Positions 56,056 through 64,000 of a stretch of 64,000 nt of DNA are shown here, in pieces. Positions within the stretch are counted from its first letter, which is position 1. Each line of letters starts with the position of its first letter. The notes under the pieces are model-generated. The model was not told the origin of the DNA. It ran no database searches and was given only the letters and a program-made list of their open reading frames with translations. This DNA is from Ceriagrion tenellum (taxonomy: Eukaryota; Arthropoda; Insecta; Odonata; Coenagrionidae), in contig OY720643.1 in NCBI GenBank assembly GCA_963169105.1, positions 130,376,041 through 130,440,040 on the forward strand, read 5' to 3'. The position numbers and the translations under genes are program-made.

Positions 56056-58884
56056 TTGAATATACCTAAGAAAGCGAGTTGTAATGAGAATACACATTCC
56101 GGGAATACGCTCACTGATAAATCCTTTTCTGTCGTGGTAGTAAATTGCCGTAGCTTAAGGAATAAAGTAGCTGACTTCTACCATCTAATTGAAACTACTG
56201 ACGCAGACTTAATTATAGGGACGGAAAGTTGGTTGTGTAACGAAATCGCAGATAATGAAGTATTCCCAAAAAATTTCACAGTTTATAGAAAAGATAGAGT
56301 GGAAAGGACCGGGGGAGGAGTTTTTATTGCAGTGAAGGATTGTTATATTAGTAGGAGGGAGTCATTTTCCGACGACCAGGTAGAAAGCGTATGGTGCTCC
56401 ATTCAAAATCCTAAAGCAAAAACAATCTATGTGTGCGCATATTACAGACCACCAGATACCCATATAACCTCAATATTAGGACTAGAAAGTCAACTCAGTA
56501 AATTAACCACTCAAAAAAACGACTGTCATATTATAATCGGTGGGGATTTCAATCTTCCGTCCATAGACTGGGACACGTACAGTTTTATCACTGGGGGGAA
56601 AGACAAAGACCTTTGTGAGTCACTCCTGTATACATTCACATCTCACTCACTACATCAATTAGTCACTGCTCCAACTAGAGGGAAAAATACACTTGATCTT
56701 TTAGCGACAAATATTCCACACATGGTTGTAAACATAGGTACGGATAAGGGAATAAGCGACCACAAGATAGTTAAAGCTAATTTTTCCGTGAGCATGATCA
56801 AGAAACATAATCCACAAAGAAAAATCTACTTATATAATAAGGCTGACTACGAAGGTATGAAACGAGAGTTCCAAAAGTCATTTACTAATTTTAAAAAAAT
56901 AAGTATCAACAGTAATACTGAGGTTTTGTGGAATACTTTCCTCAACGTTACACGATCAGTAGTTAGCAAATACATACCAAGTAAATGGAAAAGAGCCAAT
57001 GCAGAGCCTAGGTGGTATAACGCGGAGGTTAGAAAAACATTAAAGCACCAAAGAACATGTCATGCTAGGTTAAAAACGGCAAAAAGTAACAAATCCTCCG
57101 AAGAACTATACACAGTCACCGAAAATTACAAAATATCTAAACTCTTAGCAAAAAAAGCGTGCCGAAGGGCGTTAGCTGATTTCAAAAGTAAATTACTGGG
57201 AGAACAATTGAACGATAATCCCAAGGCATTTTGGTCGTATGTTAGGGACACTCAAGGAAATAAATCAACAGTACACACGCTTAAGAATATGAAAGGGGAA
57301 AAGATAACCAACAGTCTACAAAAAGCCAATTCGTTAAACTCATTCTTCAAAAGCATTTTCAGTACTTATACACCACATCTTTTCGATCCGCAGCCAGTTC
57401 GTTCCCAAACATGTATGCCTGAAATTATTATAAATTGTCGCGGCATAGAACAGCAGCTAAAAAATATTAACCCCAACAAATCCCCCGGTCCAGATCAAAT
57501 ACCTGCTCGCGTATATAAAACAATGGCATCATACATAGCGCCTTACTTAGAATTAATATTTACCAAATCTTTAGTAGATCATGTAGTGCCTAAGGACTGG
57601 AGAGTAGCAAATGTCACACCTATATTCAAAAGCGGTGACAGGGAAGACCCTAGTAACTATAGGCCTATTTCTCTCACATCCATTTCCTGTAAGGTATTTG
57701 AACACATAATCGTAAGCTCCATTATGAGTCATTTAGATAGGGAGGAATTGTTAATAAATAACCAACACGGATTTCGAAAGGGTAGATCTTGCGAAACCCA
57801 ATTGGCCCTCTTCGTTCATGACATCTTGCTCTCGGGTGAAAATAATGTCCAAGTTGACGCGATATTCCTCGATTTTCGGAAAGCTTTTGATAAGGTACCT
57901 CACGTTAAGTTGCTCTCAAAACTAGAAGCATATGGAATAGATAAAAACATTATTAGTTGGATTAATCAATTCTTACATGGGCGGGAACAAAGGGTTGTCA
58001 TAGACGGTATCATGTCAAACACAGTTAGCGTTACATCGGGTGTTCCTCAGGGAAGTGTAATTGGTCCACTTTTATTTCTCTTGTACATTAATGATATTAG
58101 TAACGTCGTTAAAAGTAAGCTTAGACTCTTCGCAGACGACGCGGTTGTGTATAGGGATATTAACAATTCCGAAGATAGCGACTCGTTAACAAACGACCTA
58201 CTTGCTATTCATGCTTGGTGCGAAAAGTGGCAGATGGAACTAAACATAAAAAAGTGCGTAGCAGTCAGCTTTTGGAAAAAGAAAAATTGGCCATTTAGGG
58301 CATACAGAATTAAAAATACAGAAATTATTCACGCCGAGTCTGTTAAGTACTTAGGAGTCACAATTAGTCACGACCTATCTTGGGGAAAACATATTAGGGA
58401 AATATGCGGTCAAGCATGTAGGAAGCTAGGCTTTATCAAGAGAGTACTCGGAAAATGTGATGAGAAAGTGAAAGAACGTTGCTATTTTTCAATCGTTAGG
58501 CCTCATCTGGAATATGCTGTTAGTGTATGGGATCCATACGAAACGGGGTTGGTATCAGAGTTAGATCGCGTCCAGCGAAGAGGAGCTAGGTTTGTGAAAC
58601 GATGCTACGATAAGTTGGCTAGTGTGTCTGGACTGTTAGAAGAATTAGGATGGGAATCGCTATCACAGCGTAGATTAAATTATAGGCTTAACCTCCTAAA
58701 TAAATTTCAGGAAAATCATTTTACTGACGACGTAAAAAACATACTATTAACCCCTTCGTACTACGGCAGATTAGATAGCGCCAATAAAATTAGAGAGCTA
58801 GATTGTAGAACCGATAGGTATAAAATGTCATTTTTTCCGCGTACCATTCGGGACCATAACAGCTGTGATCGTCGTCATGAATAG
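56056..58884 (+). CDS. LINE family A ORF2: APE endonuclease and reverse transcriptase, 942 codons, intact
   Basis: It nicks target DNA and copies the LINE RNA into the genome. The endonuclease occupies about residues 25-240: VVNCRSLRNK (Asn), GTESWL (Glu), YYRPP, IGGDFNLPSIDW (Asp/Asn) and SDHKIV (Asp-His) are all present. A linker with ProLys-rich helices follows. The RT spans about residues 475-745, with NKSPGPDQIPARVYK, NYRPISLTSISCKVFEH, NNQHGFRKGRSCETQLA, FLDFRKAFDKVPHVKLL, SGVPQGSVIGPLLFLLYIND and RLFADDAVVY (catalytic Asp pair). A C-terminal region holds RCYFSIVRPHLEYAVSVWDP. It ends CDRRHE where other copies run on with SVLGYWLG, so the last few residues are altered. The clade is CR1/Jockey-like. 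No frameshift or stop is seen. The first ATG of the open frame is taken. Confidence 0.92.
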   Translation: MNIPKKASCNENTHSGNTLTDKSFSVVVVNCRSLRNKVADFYHLIETTDADLIIGTESWLCNEIADNEVFPKNFTVYRKDRVERTGGGVFIAVKDCYISRRESFSDDQVESVWCSIQNPKAKTIYVCAYYRPPDTHITSILGLESQLSKLTTQKNDCHIIIGGDFNLPSIDWDTYSFITGGKDKDLCESLLYTFTSHSLHQLVTAPTRGKNTLDLLATNIPHMVVNIGTDKGISDHKIVKANFSVSMIKKHNPQRKIYLYNKADYEGMKREFQKSFTNFKKISINSNTEVLWNTFLNVTRSVVSKYIPSKWKRANAEPRWYNAEVRKTLKHQRTCHARLKTAKSNKSSEELYTVTENYKISKLLAKKACRRALADFKSKLLGEQLNDNPKAFWSYVRDTQGNKSTVHTLKNMKGEKITNSLQKANSLNSFFKSIFSTYTPHLFDPQPVRSQTCMPEIIINCRGIEQQLKNINPNKSPGPDQIPARVYKTMASYIAPYLELIFTKSLVDHVVPKDWRVANVTPIFKSGDREDPSNYRPISLTSISCKVFEHIIVSSIMSHLDREELLINNQHGFRKGRSCETQLALFVHDILLSGENNVQVDAIFLDFRKAFDKVPHVKLLSKLEAYGIDKNIISWINQFLHGREQRVVIDGIMSNTVSVTSGVPQGSVIGPLLFLLYINDISNVVKSKLRLFADDAVVYRDINNSEDSDSLTNDLLAIHAWCEKWQMELNIKKCVAVSFWKKKNWPFRAYRIKNTEIIHAESVKYLGVTISHDLSWGKHIREICGQACRKLGFIKRVLGKCDEKVKERCYFSIVRPHLEYAVSVWDPYETGLVSELDRVQRRGARFVKRCYDKLASVSGLLEELGWESLSQRRLNYRLNLLNKFQENHFTDDVKNILLTPSYYGRLDSANKIRELDCRTDRYKMSFFPRTIRDHNSCDRRHE

Positions 58885-59146
58885 TTCGAGTATTGACAAT
58901 AGGCAGGCAGTTAATCTTTCTCATTATATTCTCCTCTTTCTTATTTATGCATGATGTAAATAATGATGTTCTTATTTATGCATGATATTTTGAATCTGTA
59001 GTAGTAGTCTTTGTATCCCTTGCATGTTAGAACGATTGGAGATACAATGTTTCTTGGGTATTAGATTTGTAATTGGCGCTTTGCATGTGTGGTACGCGGG
59101 TTTTTAATGTAATGTCGGTGTTCTACCATATCATTCATGCATGCCT

Positions 59147-59222
59147 GGTGCGAAAGCACCCCCTGCCACACACCCTTTGGGTGGCTTGCAGGGTATGACG
59201 TAGATGTAGATGTAGATGTATT
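59147..59222 (+). other. LINE family A 3' tail: two hairpins and (gatgta)n
   Basis: ggtgcgaaagcacc (59147-59160) folds as a 5-bp stem with a GAAA loop. ccctgcc...ggcttgcaggg (59161-59192) makes a second stem with an inner acaccc/gggtgg pairing. Tandem gatgta units close the element. The same arrangement, with paired changes in the first stem, occurs at 51286-51355, 60021-60090 and 63346-63410. Confidence 0.8.
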
Positions 59223-59224
59223 TA

Positions 59225-60020
59225 TCTGTGTAGCCAACCATCAAATTCGTGACGGATTTGATGCTGCAATTTAGGGAATATCTAACTTTCTCTCTCGGTT
59301 TTCATTACCAGTATATTTGTCGCAGTGTGTGGAATCATAAAGTACGACTTTGATATTTTTTTTCTCGTCTGAAATGGTTTATATTGTTGGCATACTTATT
59401 TACTATAATTCTTCGCACTGCACTGGCAAGACCGACTGCTATCTAGCTTAAATATCTGCAGAGCAAATGGATAGGTTATCTGACACTGTTAATGCAGAAC
59501 ATAGAGACGAGACTTATGTGTGGGGTTTAATGGAATTTCAATGCGCCATAAGCCAGGTTTAAGCATTTTCGACCATAGAGAAAATGCTTCTATTATGCAG
59601 CCATACTCTGCCTCTTTCCTCTTACTCAATCTTTGATTTACGTGTGAAACAAATTATAGCCTTGAATCAATTAATTTATCTTCTATGATCCATGCTTATT
59701 TCGGGGCTCGGGGCTATTTGTTTCAAAACTCGGAATGAATTCCATGTAAGTGCGCCCAAAGAAGTTGGATTTGTACGTTTTGCGGATTTCCGTTCAAAAA
59801 TATTTGCCCTTACACAAGTTATTATAATGCCGTAGATTTTATGAAATATTTCCAATGCCGCGTCCCATTTAATTCTTCTGTCGTGTTGATGCTAGCATCG
59901 TATTTGTTAAGCACCCTGTCAGCTATTGCACCGAATGGCGAATGATTTGTTGACGATTTAAGGAAAAAGAGGCTTCTTGGACTTGGAATCAAATCGTGCG
60001 CATCTGGGGCCCTGAGGGAA
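59225..60020. other. No gene recognised
   Basis: Non-coding sequence between two LINE family A tails. Confidence 0.4.
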
Positions 60021-60090
60021 TATCTACATCTACGTCATACCCTGCAAACCACCCAAAGGGTGTGTGGCAGGGGGCGCTTCCACACCAGGG
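60021..60090 (-). repeat. Isolated LINE family A 3' tail
   Basis: Only the two-hairpin tail and about two gatgta units are present, nearly identical to 59147-59215 in reverse. It is an extreme 5' truncation, or a tail borrowed by a short element. Confidence 0.75.
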
Positions 60091-60097
60091 ATAATAG

Positions 60098-60180
60098 CGT
60101 AACCTGGGTAGCATAGTGGTTAAAAAAAATGGGACAGATTCGGTTTCGAGAATATTCTCGTTCCAAAAGAATGAAGGGAC
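60098..60180 (+). repeat. tRNA-like A-box segment
   Basis: gggtagcatagtggttaaaa matches a tRNA D-arm/A box well; the B box (ggtttcgagaat) is weak. Possible start of another SINE. Confidence 0.3.
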
Positions 60181-60654
60181 CCAGAAGGCGAGCGAGAGGA
60201 CACAACAGGACCGAATGGAACGAAAAGATTCGAAGGACTAAAAGGAAACAGAGGAGTGAATGGAGTTACGAAATGACTCAACGCTACGAGAGGATTCAAC
60301 CAACTCTCAGGGAAGAAAGGACAAAACTAGGAAGCTGAGGTTGAAATAACATTCGTCAATATGAATTATGTCGAACAACCGTATCCTGGGAGGTCTCTGT
60401 TGCCTGAAAGAATAAATATCGGTTTCTAATAAAATAATTTCAAATCGATATACTTAACTAAATTAACATCAATAGAAAATATGTAAGCACTTTGAAGTCC
60501 CCAAGCCTTTCACAGATTCCATAAAGAGAGACCGAAATACGGCCACGCAAGTCACGAATGTGTAGCAATTATTTATTTATTTAACAAGCTCTGTGATCTA
60601 AAACTCAATTCAAGATGTTATCAATCAATTTCCCGGTATAAACTTCATTTTTCA

Positions 60655-60880
60655 GGCAGTGGGCACCCGGGTACCTGGGTGTGTCCGCCGAGCATATGTA
60701 CTTAGACGCCATTTTGTTTACCTATAAAAAATAAAAAAGTCAGCGGTTATTTCGCTTTAAAAGGAATTAAATAATGGGAATCCTGAAGTTCAGATTAAAA
60801 TTTAAATTATTACTGAAGTTAAAAGCAAAAATATGACAGGGTGGGCACTAGGGTACCGGGTGTGCACATAAGGGTTAACT
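60655..60880. repeat. Pair of quasi-palindromic gggtacc blocks
   Basis: gtgggcacccgggtacctgg (60660) and gtgggcactagggtaccggg (60842) are direct near-copies, each almost self-complementary. The right one is followed by gtgcacataagggttaa, like a piggyBac-type end at TTAA, so this may be a MITE. Confidence 0.4.
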
Positions 60881-60987
60881 CTGCTAAGAAACCATAAGTT
60901 TGAAAGAAAGCGATAGGTAACTCCAAGCATTAACCTGGGAATTCCCGGAAGTACACAGTTATTTCATTCAAATTACTGTCATTTGAA

Positions 60988-61154
60988 TTGGTACGGAGGC
61001 TTCCGCGGTTATTTAATGATCGTATTCTCTAATAAATAATAATAAAAAAGACGAATAAAAAAAATTTTTTTTAGGACCTGACGAAGCCAGCTGGAAGGCA
61101 GGCGAAACTGTTGTCCCCCAAAAATGGATCGACGCGGAAAAAAACCGAAGAGAA
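60988..61154 (+). mobile_element. Ribozyme-like short element 4 (167 bp)
   Basis: It is flanked by the 14-bp duplication tactgtcatttgaa (60974-60987 and 61155-61168). The plus strand 61077-61116 reads CCTGACGA, A, GCC...GGC stem, GAAAC, TGTT, GTCC. The block ggcttccgcgg (inverse of CCGCGGAAGCC) is at 60999-61009 near the left end. Only short inverted ends (gtattctct/agagaatac) are seen. Confidence 0.75.
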
Positions 61155-61318
61155 TACTGTCATTTGAAGTTTTGCGATTAGCCTTTTCTATCTTACGGTT
61201 CTATCAAGCATTTCCATTTAGTCTCAGCCCATTTACTTCAACCAATTCCACCAACCGTCCTCTGGCGAGAAGTTCTTTCATCGTAGAAGGGAATTGCGAT
61301 TATTAATAGCTAACTATG

Positions 61319-61544
61319 ATAAGGGCAGCATTCTTCTGGGGTTTTTTCCACCGCGTTGTGGTTTTTAAGGACAACAGTTTCGCCTGCGTTTTAGCAGGCG
61401 TCTTCAGGTCTAAGTGATGTTGTCGGAGATGGACGCCTTTGTATAGCGAAACTGTCGTCCTTAAAAACAACTACGCGGTTGTAAAAAACCCAGAAGAATG
61501 TTGCCCTTATCATCACAGCACCGCGGAAGCCTTCGCACCAACAT
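61319..61544 (+). mobile_element. Foldback ribozyme-like element 5 (226 bp)
   Basis: It is flanked by the 12-bp duplication tagctaactatg (61307-61318 and 61545-61556). Arms 61319-61385 and 61443-61512 are inverted copies of nearly 70 bases. The left arm on the minus strand (61408 to 61369) reads CCTGAAGA, a CGCCTGC/GCAGGCG stem, AAAC, TGTT, GTCC. The right arm carries the matching GCGAAACTGTCGTCC. CCGCGGAAGCCTTC at 61521-61534 lies about 10 bases before the right duplication. Confidence 0.8.
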
Positions 61545-61735
61545 TAGCTAACTATGTTTTCGATGGTTTGTTTTCGTGCAAAAACTCAGGCCCTTGCACC
61601 CAGTTATTTTAACAAAGCGCGCAAACCTTGTCGCGCGCTTTGTTGATAAATATAAAATCACAACTCACTGAGTTTAGGTTTTTTGCTACATTTACACCTA
61701 CTCTATATTTAATGCTTTCATGAAAAAGTCAACTT

Positions 61736-62755
61736 TTGTTCCTATTCACCTTATTTTTGTGTCTCCTCTTGACATTGGTTGAAGAAGTCAAAGAATGTCT
61801 TAAACTCAAAGTACCAGTACATACATCATCCTCCAGATATGGCTTACAAAGTCTGAAATATCTTTCCCAATCCATTTATAATTTTCTGCCACTGGACCTC
61901 AAAACAATCCCCATTTCTATTAATTTTTTTAAATTAACTTTAATTAATTAATTAACTCTTTTCAGGTATTTCCGTCGCGTGTCCAACCAACCTGAACTAA
62001 ATGTCCAACGGACCTGAAGACGCCCCCAGGAAGAGGGGAGAAACTGTTGTCATAAAAACCAACACGCGACGGAAATACCTGAAAAGAGCAATATTAATAA
62101 TTATAAGAGTCGCGGAAGCCTTCAAAGAAATTTCAATCCCCATTTCTGTACATATTCTGTTAATGACTAATAAAATGGCTGTGGCAAAATGCTAAAATAA
62201 AATTTATATTAATATGAATAACGTCTCTGTTTGAATATGTTTGTACTTTCTTCCTTTTTATCTATTTTTCGTTACTATATTTGAAACTATTTTTGATACT
62301 ATATTTGATCTCCTCATGTACTTATTATTTATTGATCCTAATGTTAAATGAATATAATGAATTCTGTTTCTACCGTGATATTATTTTTGATTGAGTATAA
62401 TGATGTCTATTTCTACAGTATATCGATGTAATATTTTTGAGTACATTTATACTGTGTTTTTTATATGTATTTCCTTTGCACACATTTGTAACCACGCCTT
62501 TTTTAATCTTTATATCTATTTTATTGAAACAAATGTGGCTGTGGCAAAGAACTTCTCTCTGGGGAGATTCGTCAAACTTAGAGTCTAAATAATTTGTTTC
62601 TTAGTATTCGACCTGTACTTATTATTTTCCATTCAATGTGATTGTTATTATTTGCTATCTTTTATAATATCTTTATAACAGACTGTACAGTCCTATTAGA
62701 GCCAAAGGCTCATCGGACATCCTCTTGAACGAAAATAAAATAAATCGTTTTAAGA
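61736..62755 (+). pseudogene. LINE 3' end (RT tail and 3' UTR), unassigned family
   Basis: SRYGLQSLKYLSQSIYNFLP plus LDLKTI is the usual closing block of LINE polyproteins. After the insertion at 61919-62133 comes a 3' UTR of about 600 bases ending in a hairpin gagccaaaggctc, atcggacatcctcttgaacg, and AATAAAATAAA. Nothing upstream of the closing block is recognisable. Confidence 0.65.
61919..62133 (+). mobile_element. Foldback ribozyme-like element 6 (215 bp)
   Basis: It is flanked by the perfect 14-bp duplication caatccccatttct (61905-61918 and 62134-62147), inserted just after the LINE closing block. Arms 61956-61982 and 62062-62088 are perfect 27-bp inverted copies. Between them 62013-62051 reads CCTGAAGA, CGCCCCC...GGGG stem, AGAAAC, TGTT, GTC. 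CGCGGAAGCCTTC is at 62111-62123, about 10 bases before the right duplication. Confidence 0.82.
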
Positions 62756-62759
62756 AAAA

Positions 62760-63340
62760 ACATTTTAACTGTCTGCCTTGATTAATTTTCATATTGAGGT
62801 AACATTTTACCCTCATCTGTATGTGACACCCTGCGAGGCATATATGCATCGGAGATGTCTGTGATAGGTTCTTGAGATGGCCTCTTAATCAACGCGTCTT
62901 TCAGCTACGCGATAGATCTGCAATGGTTTCGTCCCACAATTGAGCCTTTCACGGGTGAAGAGATATAGTAGGAAGGGAAACATTACTATTCGGCCTCGGA
63001 TTGAAAGATTGAGCGAAAGCTGATGTTGATTACTTGGCTTGAATAAAGGTCAGTTGCTGCATCTTCTTTGCATTGGGTGGATCTCGCGCAACGGTGTTAT
63101 GCATGTTTGCGAATTCTCGGTGAGCTTAAATTACTCTGTCCGGTATCATCAATGTGACTATCAAAAATCTCTCTGGATACTCATATAAGCGAGTAAGGTC
63201 TGATCGCGGAATACTAAGTAGTTCCGGCATTAGCTAAAATACGCATTGATAATGGAGAACATTTTTCTACAATATTATTTCCTGTTGGAGTTGAGATGGA
63301 ATTCGAAAACATTCGAATAACTCCTCCTGTGGAATAGTGA
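62760..63340. other. No gene recognised
   Basis: Non-coding sequence between two LINE 3' ends. Confidence 0.4.
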
Positions 63341-63345
63341 AGTTA

Positions 63346-63855
63346 TATCTACATCTACATCTACGTAATACCCCGCGAGCCACCACGAGGGTGTGTGGCA
63401 GGGGGTGAAGATCACCAAACATGCACTATTGCCATGTAAGTAGGATATATAAGGTAGACATGCTATAAATAGGGTCACAGTTTATTAAATACTACAGTAG
63501 ATTATTAGTTATTGCAAGTAATTGCAGTAGTAATTACAATAGAATATTAGTTACTACAGTATAGGACAGGTTAAAATCTACATAATAAGGAAGGGATTAT
63601 TGGTAGTTATTACATGCATCATGCACTATAGACTATTCTAACTATATTTCACCTACCTATTCCTTTTGCTACGTTGCCTATTGTTCTCTCTTATGGTACG
63701 CGGGAAAAATGACATTTTAAATCTATCGGTACGACAATCTATCTCTCTAATCTTGTTAATATGGTCAAACCTAGCATAATACGCAGGGGTTCTTAATATA
63801 TATCTAACGTCATCTGTGAACAAATCGGTTTCGAATTTACTTAAAAGGTTAAACC
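63346..63855 (-). pseudogene. LINE family A, severely 5'-truncated copy (minus)
   Basis: From 63855 down it covers the last part of ORF2 (NLLSKFETDLFTDDVRY, then CRTDRFKMSFFPRT), the 3' UTR, both tail hairpins and gatgtag units ending at 63346. It is almost identical over about 300 bases to the copy at 51286, with only a few substitutions. Confidence 0.85.
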
Positions 63856-64000
63856 TACGTACCTAACCTATATACGTAGCTCAAGGTAGTAAATCGGAAG
63901 GATGACGTGCCACCTGGTACCTGCTAATTGTGATATCAAGTTCATGTCCAATTATTATTGAAGATGAACTGTCCAATCCTTAAGTAATGATTAATTTCAA

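Larger units (their letters stand above)
55735..59222 (+). mobile_element. LINE family A, nearly full-length copy
   Basis: It contains the C-terminal part of ORF1 (esterase-like), an uninterrupted ORF2, a 3' UTR of about 335 bases and a (gatgta)n tail. It is 5'-truncated within ORF1. At least seven other fragments of the same family lie in this window. The intact ORF2 makes this the best candidate here for a recently active element. Confidence 0.9.

Noticed and set aside
1..64000. Canonical tRNA genes, rRNA genes or CRISPR arrays
   Set aside because: Only degenerate tRNA-like SINE heads were found; no cloverleaf with intact acceptor stem, no rRNA-like sequence and no regularly spaced identical repeats with unique spacers.

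Overview
The window looks like intron-rich, repeat-dominated nuclear DNA of an arthropod, most likely an insect. It holds no bacterial-style operons, RNA operons or CRISPR. Almost everything recognisable is a transposable element, and most copies are decayed, truncated and nested. The species cannot be named from sequence alone.

Region by region. 1-5.6 kb: a Copia pol relic split by a 3.75-kb long-TIR DNA transposon, with a 9-bp target duplication. 5.6-6.9 kb: a Gypsy integrase relic between inverted repeats, itself hit by a small foldback element. 6.9-19.9 kb: a compound region bounded by an 18-bp inverted match. It contains a broken THAP exon, a Tc1-like element with long TIRs carrying a piggyBac copy at a TTAA site, a hAT-type MITE, two tandem arrays, a tRNA-like SINE and a CGGBP1-like hAT transposase relic. 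21.4-25.9 kb: a CR1/Jockey-group LINE with a PHD-finger ORF1 and an (ATT)n tail. 25.9-29.5 kb: a minus-strand R4/Dong-like LINE lying between (ATT)n tracts. 32.9-38.9 kb: LINE family A pieces around a BEL/Pao pol relic. 40.6-41.4 kb: another LINE 3' end. 44.2-54.9 kb (minus): three phase-compatible exons of a probable host single-pass membrane protein, possibly CLCA-like, whose introns are full of LINEs, including one with a 2A-like motif. 55.7-59.2 kb: a nearly full-length LINE family A copy with an uninterrupted 942-codon ORF2 and a two-hairpin 3' tail. 60-64 kb: small foldback elements in another LINE 3' end, and a further family A copy.

The most unusual signal is a set of short (167-271 bp) insertions, most of them foldbacks. 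Each is flanked by a 12-15-bp direct repeat and carries a hairpin whose boxes follow hammerhead order (CTGANGA, stem, GAAA, GTC), usually with a GGAAGCC-type block near one end. Well-delimited copies lie at 6219, 35883, 38561, 60988, 61319 and 61919, with weaker relatives at 46256, 50790 and 53341. They resemble Penelope/retrozyme-type non-autonomous elements, but the core has an extra base against the strict hammerhead consensus, so ribozyme activity is inference. Nearly all genes here are mobile parasites, so 'working together' mostly means which element landed in which. The one probable host gene is read on the minus strand across 54.9-44.2 kb.
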